DNA from: JACZUI01 sp965216725
GTDB lineage: Bacteria; Actinomycetota; Acidimicrobiia; Spongiisociales; ZC4RG35
DNA length: 64,000 nt
NCBI GenBank assembly: GCA_965216725.1
Contig: CBDCGI010000021.1
Location: 29,506 to 93,505 of the forward strand
Reading direction: 5' to 3'
Shown here: positions 34,047 through 42,358 of the stretch, piece by piece
Layout: each line of letters opens with the position of its first letter
How positions within the stretch are numbered: position 1 is the stretch's first letter
Translations under genes and position numbers: made by a program
The notes under the pieces: model-generated
Databases searched by the model: none
What the model saw: the letters and a program-made list of their open reading frames with translations, nothing else
What the model was told of the DNA's origin: nothing

Positions 34047-36231
34047 CCAGGAGGCGTCTGCGCCCACCGACACGATCCTCTTCGACGTCGACGGGATGAC
34101 ATGCGCCACGTGCGCCGTGAGGATTGAGCGTGTCCTCAGCAAGCAGACCGGCGTCGAGGCGTCGGCGGTGAACCTCGCCGGGGCGTCGGCCCTGGTCAGA
34201 GTCACCGAAGAGGCGGACCCGGCCCAGCTGACCCAGGCGATCGAGAAGATCGGCTACCGGCTGGAGCTGGCCCACGACCATGAGTCGGCCCGGGACATGG
34301 TCGAGCACTACCACGGAGACGAGTCCGAGCAATGGCGAAGATTCTGGCTGGCTGCTGCCCTGACCATCCCCGCAATGCTCCTGGCCATGTTCGGGCCCGA
34401 GGAAGCATGGAGCAGAGTGCTCCAAGGGCTTCTGGTGACCCCGGTTGTCACCTGGCTGGGGTGGCAGTTCCACAGCGTGGCCATCAAACAGGCGCGAACC
34501 GGCAGCGCCAACATGGACACCCTGATCTCGCTCGGATCCACCTCGGCCTACCTGTACTCGGTGTGGGCCCTCTCCACCGACAGTCCGGTCTTCTTTGAGA
34601 CTGCGGGGATGATCGTCACGCTCATCACCCTGGGGCGAGCCTTCGAGGCCCGGGCGAAAGGTCGGGCCTCGGAAGCGGTTCATCGGCTTCTAGAACTCGG
34701 CGCCGACCAGGCTCGCCTGTTGCGCGATCAGTCCGAGGTGCTGGTTCCCATCGACCAAGTCCTTCCCGGTGACCACATGCTGGTTTGGCCCGGCGAGAAG
34801 GTCCCGACGGACGGCGAAGTGCTCGAAGGACACTCGGCCGTGGACGAAGCGATGCTGACCGGCGAGTCAATTCCGGTGGAAAAGGGACCGGGGGACCCGG
34901 TTTACGGGGCAACCGTCAACCAGGGGGGACAGCTCACGGTGAAGGCGACGGCTGTGGGTGTCGACACCGTCTTGGCCTCCATCGCCCGCACAGTGCAGGA
35001 GGCCCAGGGCTCCAAGGCGCCGATCCAGAGATTGGCGGACCGGATCTCGGCCGTTTTCGTCCCTACGGTGATAGCCATCGCCCTGGCCACCACCGCCGTG
35101 TGGCTCCTCGCATCCGGGGAGATTTCCGATGCGGTTCAGGCGGGTGTCGCCGTCCTGATCATCGCATGCCCATGCGCACTGGGGCTGGCCACACCGACCG
35201 CCATCATGGTTGGCAGCGGCAAAGGCGCCGAGCTGGGCATTCTCTTCAAACGAGCCGAAGTCTTCGAAAGGGCCCGGGAGACGGACATCGTCATGTTCGA
35301 CAAGACGGGCACGCTGACCACCGGTGTGATGTCGCTGTCTGATGTTGTGACCGAGGAAGACCACGACCACTTCCTCCGTCTCGTTGCATCGGTCGAAGCG
35401 GCCTCCGGGCATCCCATCGGAAAGGGTGTGGCCCTCGGGGCGGACGAACTCGAAATCGAATACGCACGGCCGGCCAACCTCGAGACCCACCCCGGCATGG
35501 GGGTTACGGGCCTGGTGGATCATCACGCCGTCGTGGTCGGCAAGCCCGCTCTAATCGAGGAGCGAGGGCTCCTGCCGGCACAGAAGTACACCGAAGCCTT
35601 CGCCGATTTGGAAAAGGAAGGAAAAACAGTCTTCCTCGCCGGCTGGGACGGTCACGTCCGAGGAGTGGTGGCAGTTGCGGACGACGTCAGGGATGGGGCC
35701 AAGCCCGCGGTCCGGCGGTTGACAGAGACCGGAATCACATCAGCCATGGTCACCGGCGACAACATTGCGACTGCCCTGAGAATCGCCGAGAAGGTAGGGA
35801 TATCCACGGTGGACGCCGGAGTGCCGCCCGCGGGCAAGGCTGACGTGGTCTCGAAATATCAAAGCCAGGGACGGAAAGTGGCGTTCGTAGGCGACGGGAT
35901 AAATGACGCGGTGGCCCTGACCGTCGCCGACATGGGGATTGCCGTCGGCTCAGCGTCCGATGTCGCCATAGAGGCCGGGGAGGTGGTCCTCCTCAACGAC
36001 GATCCGAGACTGGTCCCGACCGCCATCGACTTGGCCAATGCCACGTTCGCCACCATCCGCCAGAACCTGTTCTGGGCCTTCGCCTACAACACCGCGGCGA
36101 TCCCACTCGCCGCGCTCGGTCTGCTCAACCCGATGATCGCCGCCGGTGCCATGGCCTTCTCCTCCATTTCGGTGGTGCTCAACGCTCTTCGTTTGCGGCG
36201 TTTCCGACCCGCGGAACAACTAGCCGTTTAG
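33994..36231 (+). CDS. copA: Copper-exporting P1B-type ATPase CopA
   Basis: A membrane ATPase that pumps Cu+ out of the cytoplasm. An N-terminal HMA domain with MTCATC is followed by eight expected transmembrane helices, the CPC transport motif (IIACPCALG), the phosphorylation site DKTGTLTTG near residue 435, the ASGHPIG nucleotide motif, GDGINDAVAL, and the Cu-specific AYNTAAIP and MAFSSIS helices. The only standard start ahead of the HMA motif is TTG 33994, which lies 53 bases inside copZ; a +1 frameshift from copZ at 34044 is the alternative. Third gene of the metal operon. Confidence 0.92.
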   Translation: MAASRTPSRSRATQSSVDQEASAPTDTILFDVDGMTCATCAVRIERVLSKQTGVEASAVNLAGASALVRVTEEADPAQLTQAIEKIGYRLELAHDHESARDMVEHYHGDESEQWRRFWLAAALTIPAMLLAMFGPEEAWSRVLQGLLVTPVVTWLGWQFHSVAIKQARTGSANMDTLISLGSTSAYLYSVWALSTDSPVFFETAGMIVTLITLGRAFEARAKGRASEAVHRLLELGADQARLLRDQSEVLVPIDQVLPGDHMLVWPGEKVPTDGEVLEGHSAVDEAMLTGESIPVEKGPGDPVYGATVNQGGQLTVKATAVGVDTVLASIARTVQEAQGSKAPIQRLADRISAVFVPTVIAIALATTAVWLLASGEISDAVQAGVAVLIIACPCALGLATPTAIMVGSGKGAELGILFKRAEVFERARETDIVMFDKTGTLTTGVMSLSDVVTEEDHDHFLRLVASVEAASGHPIGKGVALGADELEIEYARPANLETHPGMGVTGLVDHHAVVVGKPALIEERGLLPAQKYTEAFADLEKEGKTVFLAGWDGHVRGVVAVADDVRDGAKPAVRRLTETGITSAMVTGDNIATALRIAEKVGISTVDAGVPPAGKADVVSKYQSQGRKVAFVGDGINDAVALTVADMGIAVGSASDVAIEAGEVVLLNDDPRLVPTAIDLANATFATIRQNLFWAFAYNTAAIPLAALGLLNPMIAAGAMAFSSISVVLNALRLRRFRPAEQLAV

Positions 36232-36245
36232 ATGCCGTCCGGGTG

Positions 36246-36251
36246 TAGGTT
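36246..36251 (+). promoter_or_regulatory. Leaderless -10 (TAGGTT) for the PAC2 gene
   Basis: TAGGTT ends six bases before ATG 36258, so this gene has its own promoter despite lying 26 bases after copA. Confidence 0.5.
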
Positions 36252-36257
36252 GACTCC

Positions 36258-37079
36258 ATGGGCTCTTTGAATTGGAAGGAGACTCCCGTCCTCCAGGATC
36301 CGGTCGCCCTGATCGCCTTTGAAGGCTGGGGTGATGCCGGCGAGTCTGCCAGTGGGGCGATCGCCGAGCTGGTGAGACGTTTCGACGCCGAGCCGTTTGC
36401 AGCCATCGACCCCGAGGACCATTACGACTTTCAGGTGAGACGGCCCACCGTGGAGCTCGACCAGACCGGTATCCGGAGCATCTCATGGCCGCGAAACGAG
36501 TTCTATGCCGCTCGGGGCATGGAACGGGATGTGGTCCTGGTGTTGGGTGAGGAGCCCCACTACCGGTGGAAGAGCTTCACCGCCGACCTGGTTCAGGCGC
36601 TGGGCTCGGTTGGGGTGCGACGTGCCGTCACCCTGGGCGCTTTCATCGGTCAGGTAGCACACACGATCCCAGTTCCGCTCGTGGGCTCGGCCACGCGGCC
36701 CGACACGTTGGCACTCCATGGTCTTCTCCCGTCAGGGTATGAAGGGCCCACGGGGATCGTCGGCGTCCTGAATCAGGTATTGGCGTCAAACGGCATCGAC
36801 GTGGTCTCAGTGTGGGCAGCAGTGCCGCACTACCTCTCGAATCAGCTCTATCCACCGGCAACCGAGGCGCTCGTGGTCAAGGCCTCCGAGCTGGCCGGGG
36901 TGACGGTCGACATCAGCGAGCTCACCAACGCCACGCGTATGTTCCTCTCTACCGTGGAAGAGGCGATCGAAGGCAACGAGGAGCTAGCCGAATACATCGC
37001 CGGGTTGGAGGAGGACGCCACAACCGACGATCCGCAACGCCTCGTCGAGGAGATCGAACGCTTCCTCGAACAGCAGTAG
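36258..37079 (+). CDS. PAC2-family protein
   Basis: A 273-residue protein of the PAC2 (proteasome assembly chaperone 2-like) family common in actinobacteria and archaea. Landmarks are ALIAFEGWGDAGESASGA at the start, LGAFIGQVAHT in the middle, and a helical C-terminus ending in a glutamate-rich helix (LVEEIERFLEQQ). Its role in bacteria is not established. No proteasome genes are in the window. Confidence 0.88.
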   Translation: MGSLNWKETPVLQDPVALIAFEGWGDAGESASGAIAELVRRFDAEPFAAIDPEDHYDFQVRRPTVELDQTGIRSISWPRNEFYAARGMERDVVLVLGEEPHYRWKSFTADLVQALGSVGVRRAVTLGAFIGQVAHTIPVPLVGSATRPDTLALHGLLPSGYEGPTGIVGVLNQVLASNGIDVVSVWAAVPHYLSNQLYPPATEALVVKASELAGVTVDISELTNATRMFLSTVEEAIEGNEELAEYIAGLEEDATTDDPQRLVEEIERFLEQQ

Positions 37080-37092
37080 CCCTGACGGGACG

Positions 37093-37139
37093 TCCTTAGG
37101 AGGAGAGCGTCACATGTGGGACGTTTCCCACGCAGAATG
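37093..37139 (-). repeat. 46-bp dispersed element, copy C
   Basis: Read on the minus strand it starts CATTCTGCGTGGG and ends CTCTCCTCCTAAGGA, aligning without gaps to copies at 39200-39245 and 48612-48655. It begins directly after the hairpin that follows the bS22-like gene. The plus-strand reading has AGGAGGAG before a nine-codon frame (37114), which is not conserved in the other copies. Confidence 0.8.
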
Positions 37140-37169
37140 AAAGAGACCGGCCCGATGGCCGGTCTCTTT
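37140..37169 (-). terminator. Hairpin after the bS22-like gene
   Basis: A 13-bp perfect stem (37140-37152 with 37157-37169, core AGAGACCGGCC) around CGAT, three bases after the bS22 stop. Probably a terminator between convergent genes, though there is no clear T-run on the minus strand. Confidence 0.7.
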
Positions 37170-37172
37170 GAG

Positions 37173-37262
37173 TCACTTGCGCTTGTGCCGGTTGGCCTTG
37201 AGACGCTTCCGGTACTTGTGCTTAGACATCTTCTTGCGACGCTTTTTGACGAGCGAACCCAT
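37173..37262 (-). CDS. bS22-like small ribosomal protein (AURKAIP1/COX24 domain)
   Basis: A 29-residue, extremely basic protein beginning MGSLVKKRRKKMSKHKYRK and ending RHKRK. The sequence matches the AURKAIP1/COX24 family, whose actinobacterial members are the 30S protein bS22. It is often missed because of its size. ATG 37262 follows AGAGGT on the minus strand; the hairpin at 37140-37169 ends the transcript. Confidence 0.88.
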   Translation of the reverse strand: MGSLVKKRRKKMSKHKYRKRLKANRHKRK

Positions 37263-37365
37263 GCAAAAACCTCTCTGAAAAGGGGAAAGACCCCGTCATG
37301 GTCGCGTGGAACCGGGATTAGGTCAACTCGGTGAGGAGACGAAAGCCCGGGCCGCGTTCGTACCG

Positions 37366-37902
37366 TCAGCCCGAGACGAGATCGCCGAAGAACGACTGAG
37401 CGCCCTCAACCGCATCCGACACGGCGCCCGACGTGGCATCCCAGGCGGTGCCGGCGGCTTCTGAGGTGGCGTTCCATGCCACACCCGCAACATCAGTAGT
37501 TCGATCCCAGGCGACTGTCGTGACCTCGACGGTCCTGTCCCAGGCCGGAGCTAGAGCATCCATGGCAGCAGTCCATCCTCTGACGATCAACTTCAGAGTC
37601 TGGTCCCATACCGCTTGGGTGGCTTCGGCAACGGTCGCCGCTGTCTCACCGGCCACTTGACCGGCACTACGAAGAGCGTCGCCGGTGGCCTCGACGGCCG
37701 ACTCAGCCGTTGAACCAACCCAACGCCCGGCATCTCCGACAGCGTCGCCCACTCCATCTGCGAACTCGGAGACAGACTCAGTGACTGCCTCTGCAGCTCT
37801 ATCAATTCGGTAGTCGATATAGAGGAAAGCGCCGGCCACAACCGCGGCAAACATCAAGAAGATGACGAGCCCCGCCCCCATTCCTTTTGCAAATGAATCC
37901 AT
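37366..37902 (-). CDS. Single-pass membrane protein with 11-residue repeats
   Basis: A 178-residue protein with one N-terminal transmembrane helix (GAGLVIFLMFAAVVAGAFLY, residues 10-29) and an Ala-rich amphipathic outer or inner region. Residues 119-155 contain four tandem 11-residue units starting AWD or AWN (AWDRTVEVTTV, AWDRTTDVAGV, AWNATSEAAGT, AWDATSGAV), reminiscent of LEA-like or apolipoprotein-like helices. Function unknown. It stands alone between the bS22 gene and thrB. Confidence 0.7.
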   Translation of the reverse strand: MDSFAKGMGAGLVIFLMFAAVVAGAFLYIDYRIDRAAEAVTESVSEFADGVGDAVGDAGRWVGSTAESAVEATGDALRSAGQVAGETAATVAEATQAVWDQTLKLIVRGWTAAMDALAPAWDRTVEVTTVAWDRTTDVAGVAWNATSEAAGTAWDATSGAVSDAVEGAQSFFGDLVSG

Positions 37903-37948
37903 GCCAGGGTTTAGGACGTCTCGGGCATCCGATAGGTTCCCGGCACGG

Positions 37949-38797
37949 TCAAGAGATGATCAAACCCCTGGTCTCCATGGGTCCGTCGATGACCTCCGCC
38001 CCGTATTCGGCAAACGCCGCCGAGACTCCTGCGGCGGAGGCCGCCGAAGCAAACGCAATCACGGAGGGGCCGGCGCCAGACCTAGCCACGTGGATCGCAC
38101 CGGCTCGGCGTGCAACTTCCATCATCTCGGTGACTTCCGGGGACAGATGAGCCCGGGGAGCCTCGTGAATCTCATCCCCATGAGCGGCAGCAAGCAGCTC
38201 AGGATCCCCGGTAATCAACCCTGACACCAGGGCCGAAACCCTGGAGATGGTCCTCAGCACCACTTCGTGATCGTGGGAAGGCGCAATCACCTGGCGGGCA
38301 AGATGAGTGGGCAGCCTCGATTCGGGGACGGCAACCACGGGGCGAAGGCTGGGATGGAGCGGAAGTCGTATCGGTGCACCCTCCGCAGGTACCAGGATGA
38401 GGCCGCCGTAGACCGCAGCCGCAGTCTGATCTGGATGCCCCTCGATCTCGGTGGCGATGCGAAAGACGCGATCGGGAGATGCCTCATCGGACACAGCTAG
38501 GAGTGCTGCGGCCGCACCCGATACGTAGGCGGCAGCACTCGAACCCAGGCCCTTGCCGATGGGAACCTCGGTATCCACGGTCAGAGCCAACGGGCGCTCG
38601 ACTCCCACCGCCTTCTGCGCGGCGAGGAGAACACCATCTGGCGCACCGTCGGGGGGCCGGTCAGACCCGACATGCTCAACATGCCAGTCATCGGCCGCGA
38701 CCGCCGACACATGGCAACGACGACTCACCGCCAAGGCGAGCCGGTCGAAACCAGGGCCGAGGTTGGCGGTAGTTGCCGGGGCTGAGACCTGACTCAT
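37949..38797 (-). CDS. thrB: Homoserine kinase
   Basis: A 282-residue GHMP kinase that phosphorylates homoserine for threonine synthesis. Substrate and ATP motifs: ATTANLGPGFDRL (residues 8-20) and PIGKGLGSSAAAY (83-95), plus the C-terminal SGAGPSVIAF. thrC and hom are not adjacent. ATG 38797 has TAGGCT six bases upstream. Confidence 0.92.
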   Translation of the reverse strand: MSQVSAPATTANLGPGFDRLALAVSRRCHVSAVAADDWHVEHVGSDRPPDGAPDGVLLAAQKAVGVERPLALTVDTEVPIGKGLGSSAAAYVSGAAAALLAVSDEASPDRVFRIATEIEGHPDQTAAAVYGGLILVPAEGAPIRLPLHPSLRPVVAVPESRLPTHLARQVIAPSHDHEVVLRTISRVSALVSGLITGDPELLAAAHGDEIHEAPRAHLSPEVTEMMEVARRAGAIHVARSGAGPSVIAFASAASAAGVSAAFAEYGAEVIDGPMETRGLIIS

Positions 38798-38803
38798 GCT
38801 TGG

Positions 38804-38809
38804 AGCCTA
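38804..38809 (-). promoter_or_regulatory. Leaderless -10 (TAGGCT) for thrB
   Basis: TAGGCT ends six bases before ATG 38797, nine bases from the oppositely directed hexamer at 38818-38823. Confidence 0.5.
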
Positions 38810-38817
38810 TTCAGCGG

Positions 38818-38823
38818 TACCGT
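38818..38823 (+). promoter_or_regulatory. Leaderless -10 (TACCGT) for the small membrane protein
   Basis: TACCGT ends six bases before GTG 38830 and decides that start over ATG 38773, which would lie inside thrB. Confidence 0.5.
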
Positions 38824-38829
38824 CGCTTC

Positions 38830-39048
38830 GTGGACGACATCTTCGACATCGAAAGCCTCCTCCCCGAGCTGGTGATCGCCCTCGGCCTGGCGATGCTCAT
38901 TGGGAACGGGTTGGCTTGGTGGCGTCATCGATCTGGGAGAACGCCCGAGGGTGTCGACGAGGCGTCATACCGTCCTGGCCGGGTCCGCTTCTTCATCATC
39001 GTCGGATTGGTGATGACGATATGGGGTGCCGTTTCCCTCTTCGGATGA
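38830..39048 (+). CDS. Small two-helix membrane protein
   Basis: A 72-residue protein with hydrophobic segments at about residues 10-28 (LPELVIALGLAMLIGNGLAWW) and 51-70 (VRFFIIVGLVMTIWGAVSLF) joined by a basic, Arg/Pro-containing loop. No family is recognised. GTG 38830 is supported by the leaderless -10. The tRNA-Gly gene starts 30 bases downstream. Confidence 0.65.
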   Translation: MDDIFDIESLLPELVIALGLAMLIGNGLAWWRHRSGRTPEGVDEASYRPGRVRFFIIVGLVMTIWGAVSLFG

Positions 39049-39077
39049 CTGTCTGGCTTTGGTACCCTCGACCCCAC

Positions 39078-39148
39078 GCGGGTGTAGTTCAATGGTAGAA
39101 CACGAGCTTCCCAAGCTCGGAGCGAGGGTTCGATTCCCTTCACCCGCT
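39078..39148 (+). tRNA. tRNA-Gly (anticodon CCC)
   Basis: A complete 71-base cloverleaf: acceptor GCGGGTG/CACCCGC, D-arm GTTC...GAAC, anticodon stem CGAGC/GCTCG with loop TTCCCAA, T-arm with TTCGATT. The 3' CCA is not encoded, so the CCA-adding enzyme at 53.5-55 kb is needed. Confidence 0.96.
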
Positions 39149-39199
39149 CCGATGATCGAGCAATCCGCGCGGCGGCGCCAAATCCGTCAAAATTCAGCA

Positions 39200-39245
39200 T
39201 TCTGCGCGCCATTTGTCCCAGATATGACCCTCTCCTCCTAAGGAA
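39200..39245 (+). repeat. 46-bp dispersed element, copy A
   Basis: TTCTGCGCGCCATTTGTCCC... ending CTCTCCTCCTAAGGA, 52 bases after tRNA-Gly and just before the dcd start. Its last bases (TAAGGA) could also serve as the dcd ribosome binding site. Aligns without gaps to copies B and C. Confidence 0.8.
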
Positions 39246-39251
39246 GCCGGT

Positions 39252-39812
39252 TTGATCTTTTCTGATAAGTCGATACGGGAAGCCATTGATGGCGGGTCGA
39301 TTGTCATTGATCCGTTTGAGCCCTCATACGTACAGCCGTCCTCTGTCGATCTTCGTGTGGGAAACGGGTTTCGTGTCTTCGTGAACCACCGCTACTCCGA
39401 AATCGACCCTCGGTCGCCACAATCCGACCTGACGTCGCTGATCGAGGTAGAAGACGGGGCCCCGTTCATGCTGCATCCGGGCGAGTTCGTCCTCGGCTCG
39501 ACCTACGAGAGAGTGAAACTGCCCGAGGATGTGGTGGCAAGGCTCGAGGGGAAGTCGTCGCTTGGCCGGCTCGGCCTGCTGATTCACTCCACAGCGGGAT
39601 TCATCGATCCTGGGTTCGAGGGCCACATCACCTTGGAGTTGTCCAACGTGGCGACCCTCCCCATTGCCATATATCCGGAGATGAGGATTGGCCAAATCAG
39701 CTTCTACGCCATGACCACCGCCGCTGACTTCCCGTACGGATCTCCTGAGCTGGGCTCCAAGTACCAGGGGCAGACCGGGCCCACCGCCAGCCGCTCCCAC
39801 GAGGATTTCTGA
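39252..39812 (+). CDS. dcd: dCTP deaminase
   Basis: A 186-residue trimeric nucleotide hydrolase that makes dUTP, or directly dUMP, from dCTP for thymidylate synthesis. Core motifs are PSSVDLRVG, LEGKSSLGRLGLL, HSTAGFIDPGFEGHITLEL and QTGPTASR. The mycobacterial enzyme is bifunctional (dUMP-forming), and no separate dut is in the window, but the activity cannot be fixed by eye. TTG 39252 follows AAGGAAG by seven bases. Confidence 0.95.
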   Translation: MIFSDKSIREAIDGGSIVIDPFEPSYVQPSSVDLRVGNGFRVFVNHRYSEIDPRSPQSDLTSLIEVEDGAPFMLHPGEFVLGSTYERVKLPEDVVARLEGKSSLGRLGLLIHSTAGFIDPGFEGHITLELSNVATLPIAIYPEMRIGQISFYAMTTAADFPYGSPELGSKYQGQTGPTASRSHEDF

Positions 39813-39980
39813 ATCCACCCGACACGTATCTAGCGCGTGTGCGTATATTTGATTTGTGCCGGTACTGGTCGGGACAGGGGACCCGGGATTGACCAGAATC
39901 GGATAGTCCGTCCATTGCCCGTTGAGTCCCCTCTCAGACGAAGCTTCCCCGGCTTCACAGGGCAAGTGACGAACCCCTCC

Positions 39981-40004
39981 AGCGGCAACCTCACGGTTGC
40001 CGCT
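39981..40004 (-). terminator. Hairpin after dnaB
   Basis: AGCGGCAACC (39981-39990) and GGTTGCCGCT (39995-40004) form a perfect 10-bp stem with a TCAC loop, 21 bases beyond the dnaB stop on the minus strand. No T-run, so factor-independent termination is uncertain. Nothing else is seen in the 213-base gap between dcd and dnaB. Confidence 0.6.
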
Positions 40005-40025
40005 CGTCCGAAACGGGTCAGGACG

Positions 40026-41375
40026 TCAGGTGATGTCCCGGCCGAGATTGGCGAATCGGGTGAATTCCGGCTGAAACGTGAGCTCGACCGGGCCCGTTGA
40101 TCCGGCACGGTGTTTCGACACGATGACCTCGGCCATCCCTCGTTTCTCCTGCTCCTCGGGGTGGTAGTACTCATGCCGGTAGATGAACATCACGACATCG
40201 GCGTCCTGCTCGATGGAGCCGCTCTCTCTCAGATCGGACAACCGGGGCCGCTTGTCCTCCCTCGACTCGAGGGAACGGTTGAGCTGAGACACGGCGATGA
40301 TCGGCACTTCCAGCTCGCGAGCCAGATTCTTCAGGTTCCGGGTGATCTCGGAAATCTCCTGCTGGCGGTTCTCCCGAGTAGTGGCCTGCATCAGCTGGAG
40401 ATAGTCGACAATCACTAGCGACAGGCCCTGTTTCCGCTTGAGACGACGGCATTTGGCCCGAATATCGGTGACTGTCACAACCGGCGAGTCATCGATGAAG
40501 ATCGGGGCCTTGTACATCTTGCCGGCAGCATCCACCACCTTCTGCCACAGAGGCCCGAGTTGGCCCGATCTGAGCTTCATCGAGTCCACCTTGCCCACCG
40601 AGGACAGAATGCGCTGAACGATCTCCTCTTTGGACATCTCCAGCGAGAAGATGGCGACCGACTCCCCCTGCTGTGCGGCGTTGATTGCGATCCCAGTCGC
40701 CAAGGAGCTCTTACCCATGGCCGGCCGGGCCGCGATCACGATCAGGTTTGCGGGCTGCAGACCGGCCAGCTTCTTGTCGAGGTCGACATAACCGGTGGAG
40801 AGCCCCGTGAGCTCAGAGCCCGTGGCCTCCAACTCCTCGATCTTTTCCAGCAGATCGGAGAACATCGGGCCCACTTCCAAGAGTGTCTGGCTCGTCCTCT
40901 TCTCAGCGACTCCCAAAACGGCCTGTTCAGCGCGATCGAGAACTGTGATGATCTCCTCATCGATGTCGAAGGCGATGTCGGTGACCACAGAGCCGGCCCG
41001 AATCAGCTCTCGTCTTTTCGCATGCTCCTCGACGACGCCCGCGTAATACACGACATTCGACGTTGAGGGAACGATGTCGACCAACCGCGCCAGATAGGTG
41101 ACGCCACCCACCTTCTCCAATTCGCCTTTGCGTCGCAGAGCCTCCGACACCGTCACTGCGTCGATGGCCTGGTTGCCATCGAAGAGCTCGCGCATCGCCT
41201 CGAAGATGGCCTGATGGGCTGGGACGTAGAAGTCCTCGGGGTGGATTCGGTCCATCACCTCGTTGACTGCGTCTTCCGACAGTAAGACGGCGCCAAGAAC
41301 CGACTCTTCGGACTCACGCGAGTGAGGCGGGTTCCTATAGCCGGGCCGCATCGGTGCTTGTGCTACGTCGTCCAT
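40026..41375 (-). CDS. dnaB: Replicative DNA helicase DnaB
   Basis: A 449-residue hexameric 5'-3' helicase. N-terminal primase-interaction domain (SEESVLGAVLLSEDAV ... HPEDFYVPAHQAIFEAM), then the RecA-like core with Walker A ARPAMGKSSLA, the VIVDYLQLM Walker B, and SLESREDKRPRLSDLRESG with the arginine finger. No intein interrupts it. ATG 41375 follows CGAGGAGCAC, a good ribosome binding site; an upstream TTG-type extension to 41456 is rejected. Confidence 0.96.
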   Translation of the reverse strand: MDDVAQAPMRPGYRNPPHSRESEESVLGAVLLSEDAVNEVMDRIHPEDFYVPAHQAIFEAMRELFDGNQAIDAVTVSEALRRKGELEKVGGVTYLARLVDIVPSTSNVVYYAGVVEEHAKRRELIRAGSVVTDIAFDIDEEIITVLDRAEQAVLGVAEKRTSQTLLEVGPMFSDLLEKIEELEATGSELTGLSTGYVDLDKKLAGLQPANLIVIAARPAMGKSSLATGIAINAAQQGESVAIFSLEMSKEEIVQRILSSVGKVDSMKLRSGQLGPLWQKVVDAAGKMYKAPIFIDDSPVVTVTDIRAKCRRLKRKQGLSLVIVDYLQLMQATTRENRQQEISEITRNLKNLARELEVPIIAVSQLNRSLESREDKRPRLSDLRESGSIEQDADVVMFIYRHEYYHPEEQEKRGMAEVIVSKHRAGSTGPVELTFQPEFTRFANLGRDIT

Positions 41376-41552
41376 GTGCTCCTCGCCAACAAACTGCCAC
41401 GCGCCACTGACAGATTTGGGTCTTGCGCGAAAGACCCGCCGGGGCGGGGGAAGCAATACGCCGCCGTCAGCGGGGGAAGTCAGGGCAACTTAGACAGCGC
41501 CGCGGGGCGGAGCCAACCTCAAGTGACTTCTGTTTTTCCCGACCCCTTGATT

Positions 41553-41595
41553 GTTTTTCGCGGTGGCAGTTACTGCCAGAAAAGGCGCGAAAAAC
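41553..41595 (-). terminator. Double hairpin between rplI and dnaB
   Basis: Outer stem GTTTTTCGCG / CGCGAAAAAC (41553-41562, 41586-41595) encloses a small inner stem TGGCA/TGCCA (41564-41568, 41574-41578). It follows rplI by 21 bases on the minus strand and probably ends the ribosomal-protein operon before dnaB. The rest of the 241-base gap is GC-rich with no frame I can support. Confidence 0.6.
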
Positions 41596-41616
41596 GACGT
41601 TAGGAGTGGCAGCGAG

Positions 41617-42063
41617 TCACGCCGGGATGATGTCGAGGGTGAGCGGGAACTCCACCTCCGGGTGGAGTTTGATACCAATCTCGTGGAGGCCGATCGCCTT
41701 GATGGGTTCTGCCAACTGAATGACCGAACGATTGAGCTCGACCCCCGTGAAGCGAAGAATGCCCTCGGTGATGTCGGGCTCCGATACCGAGCCGTAGAGC
41801 TGACCTTCGTCACCGGCTTTGGCGGCGATGACAACCCGTGTCCCGACCAGCTGAGTCGCGATGTTCTCGGCGTCCTCTTTTGCCTTCAGCTCCTGCTCGA
41901 GACGCGCAGCCCGGATCGACTCGGCCTGAGCCAGCATCCCCTCACTTGCCGTAACCGCCTTCTTCTTGGGCAGTAGGTAATTCCTGGCGTAACCGTCGGC
42001 GACGTCCACCACGTCTCCTCGGGTGCCGAGGTCTTTGACGTCGTCAGTGAGAATCAGCTTCAT
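41617..42063 (-). CDS. rplI: 50S ribosomal protein L9
   Basis: A 148-residue bL9 with the family start MKLILTDDVKDLGTRGDVVDVADGYARNYL (first 30 residues are the N-domain), the long connecting helix rich in Lys/Glu, and the C-terminal domain ending LTLDIIPA. ATG 42063 overlaps the rpsR stop by four bases (ATGA). Last gene of rpsF-ssb-rpsR-rplI. Confidence 0.97.
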   Translation of the reverse strand: MKLILTDDVKDLGTRGDVVDVADGYARNYLLPKKKAVTASEGMLAQAESIRAARLEQELKAKEDAENIATQLVGTRVVIAAKAGDEGQLYGSVSEPDITEGILRFTGVELNRSVIQLAEPIKAIGLHEIGIKLHPEVEFPLTLDIIPA

Positions 42064-42341
42064 CGCCCCGAACCCAGGTACGGGAGGAGAGCCATTTCGC
42101 GAGCGTTCTTGATCGCTGTGGCCATCTTCCGCTGATGGGTTGGACACAAACCGGTCACGCGGCGACCCCTGATCTTGCCTCGATCGGATATGTACCGCCG
42201 CAAGCCCGCGGTGTCCTTCCAATCAAAAGGGTCGCCCTGGAAGCAGCCGGCGCAGGGCTTGGGACGCCCCTTCCCCCGGTACTGGGGACGCGCCCGTCGC
42301 TTGGTTCCGCTCCTAGGAGCCTTGTAAGTCCTTCTTGGCAT
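42060..42341 (-). CDS. rpsR: 30S ribosomal protein S18, zinc-type
   Basis: A 93-residue bS18. It contains CAGC and a later CPTH, the four ligands of the zinc-binding (C+) form, so this is the zinc-replete paralogue; a zinc-free copy may exist elsewhere under Zur control. ATG 42341 follows a short gap after ssb, with GGAGAAGAGACC upstream. Confidence 0.96.
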   Translation of the reverse strand: MPRRTYKAPRSGTKRRARPQYRGKGRPKPCAGCFQGDPFDWKDTAGLRRYISDRGKIRGRRVTGLCPTHQRKMATAIKNAREMALLPYLGSGR

Positions 42342-42358
42342 GGTCTCTTCTCCCCTCT

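Noticed and set aside
37114..37140. Nine-codon frame MWDVSHAE with a strong AGGAGGAG site inside repeat copy C
   Set aside because: The start codon is absent from the other two copies of the element, so it is not conserved.
38925..39212. Minus-strand frame covering tRNA-Gly
   Set aside because: The translated part across the tRNA is the well-known spurious peptide seen opposite tRNA genes.
39813..40025. A small gene in the gap between dcd and dnaB
   Set aside because: No frame with a plausible start, ribosome site and G/C third-position bias; only a hairpin next to dnaB is supported.
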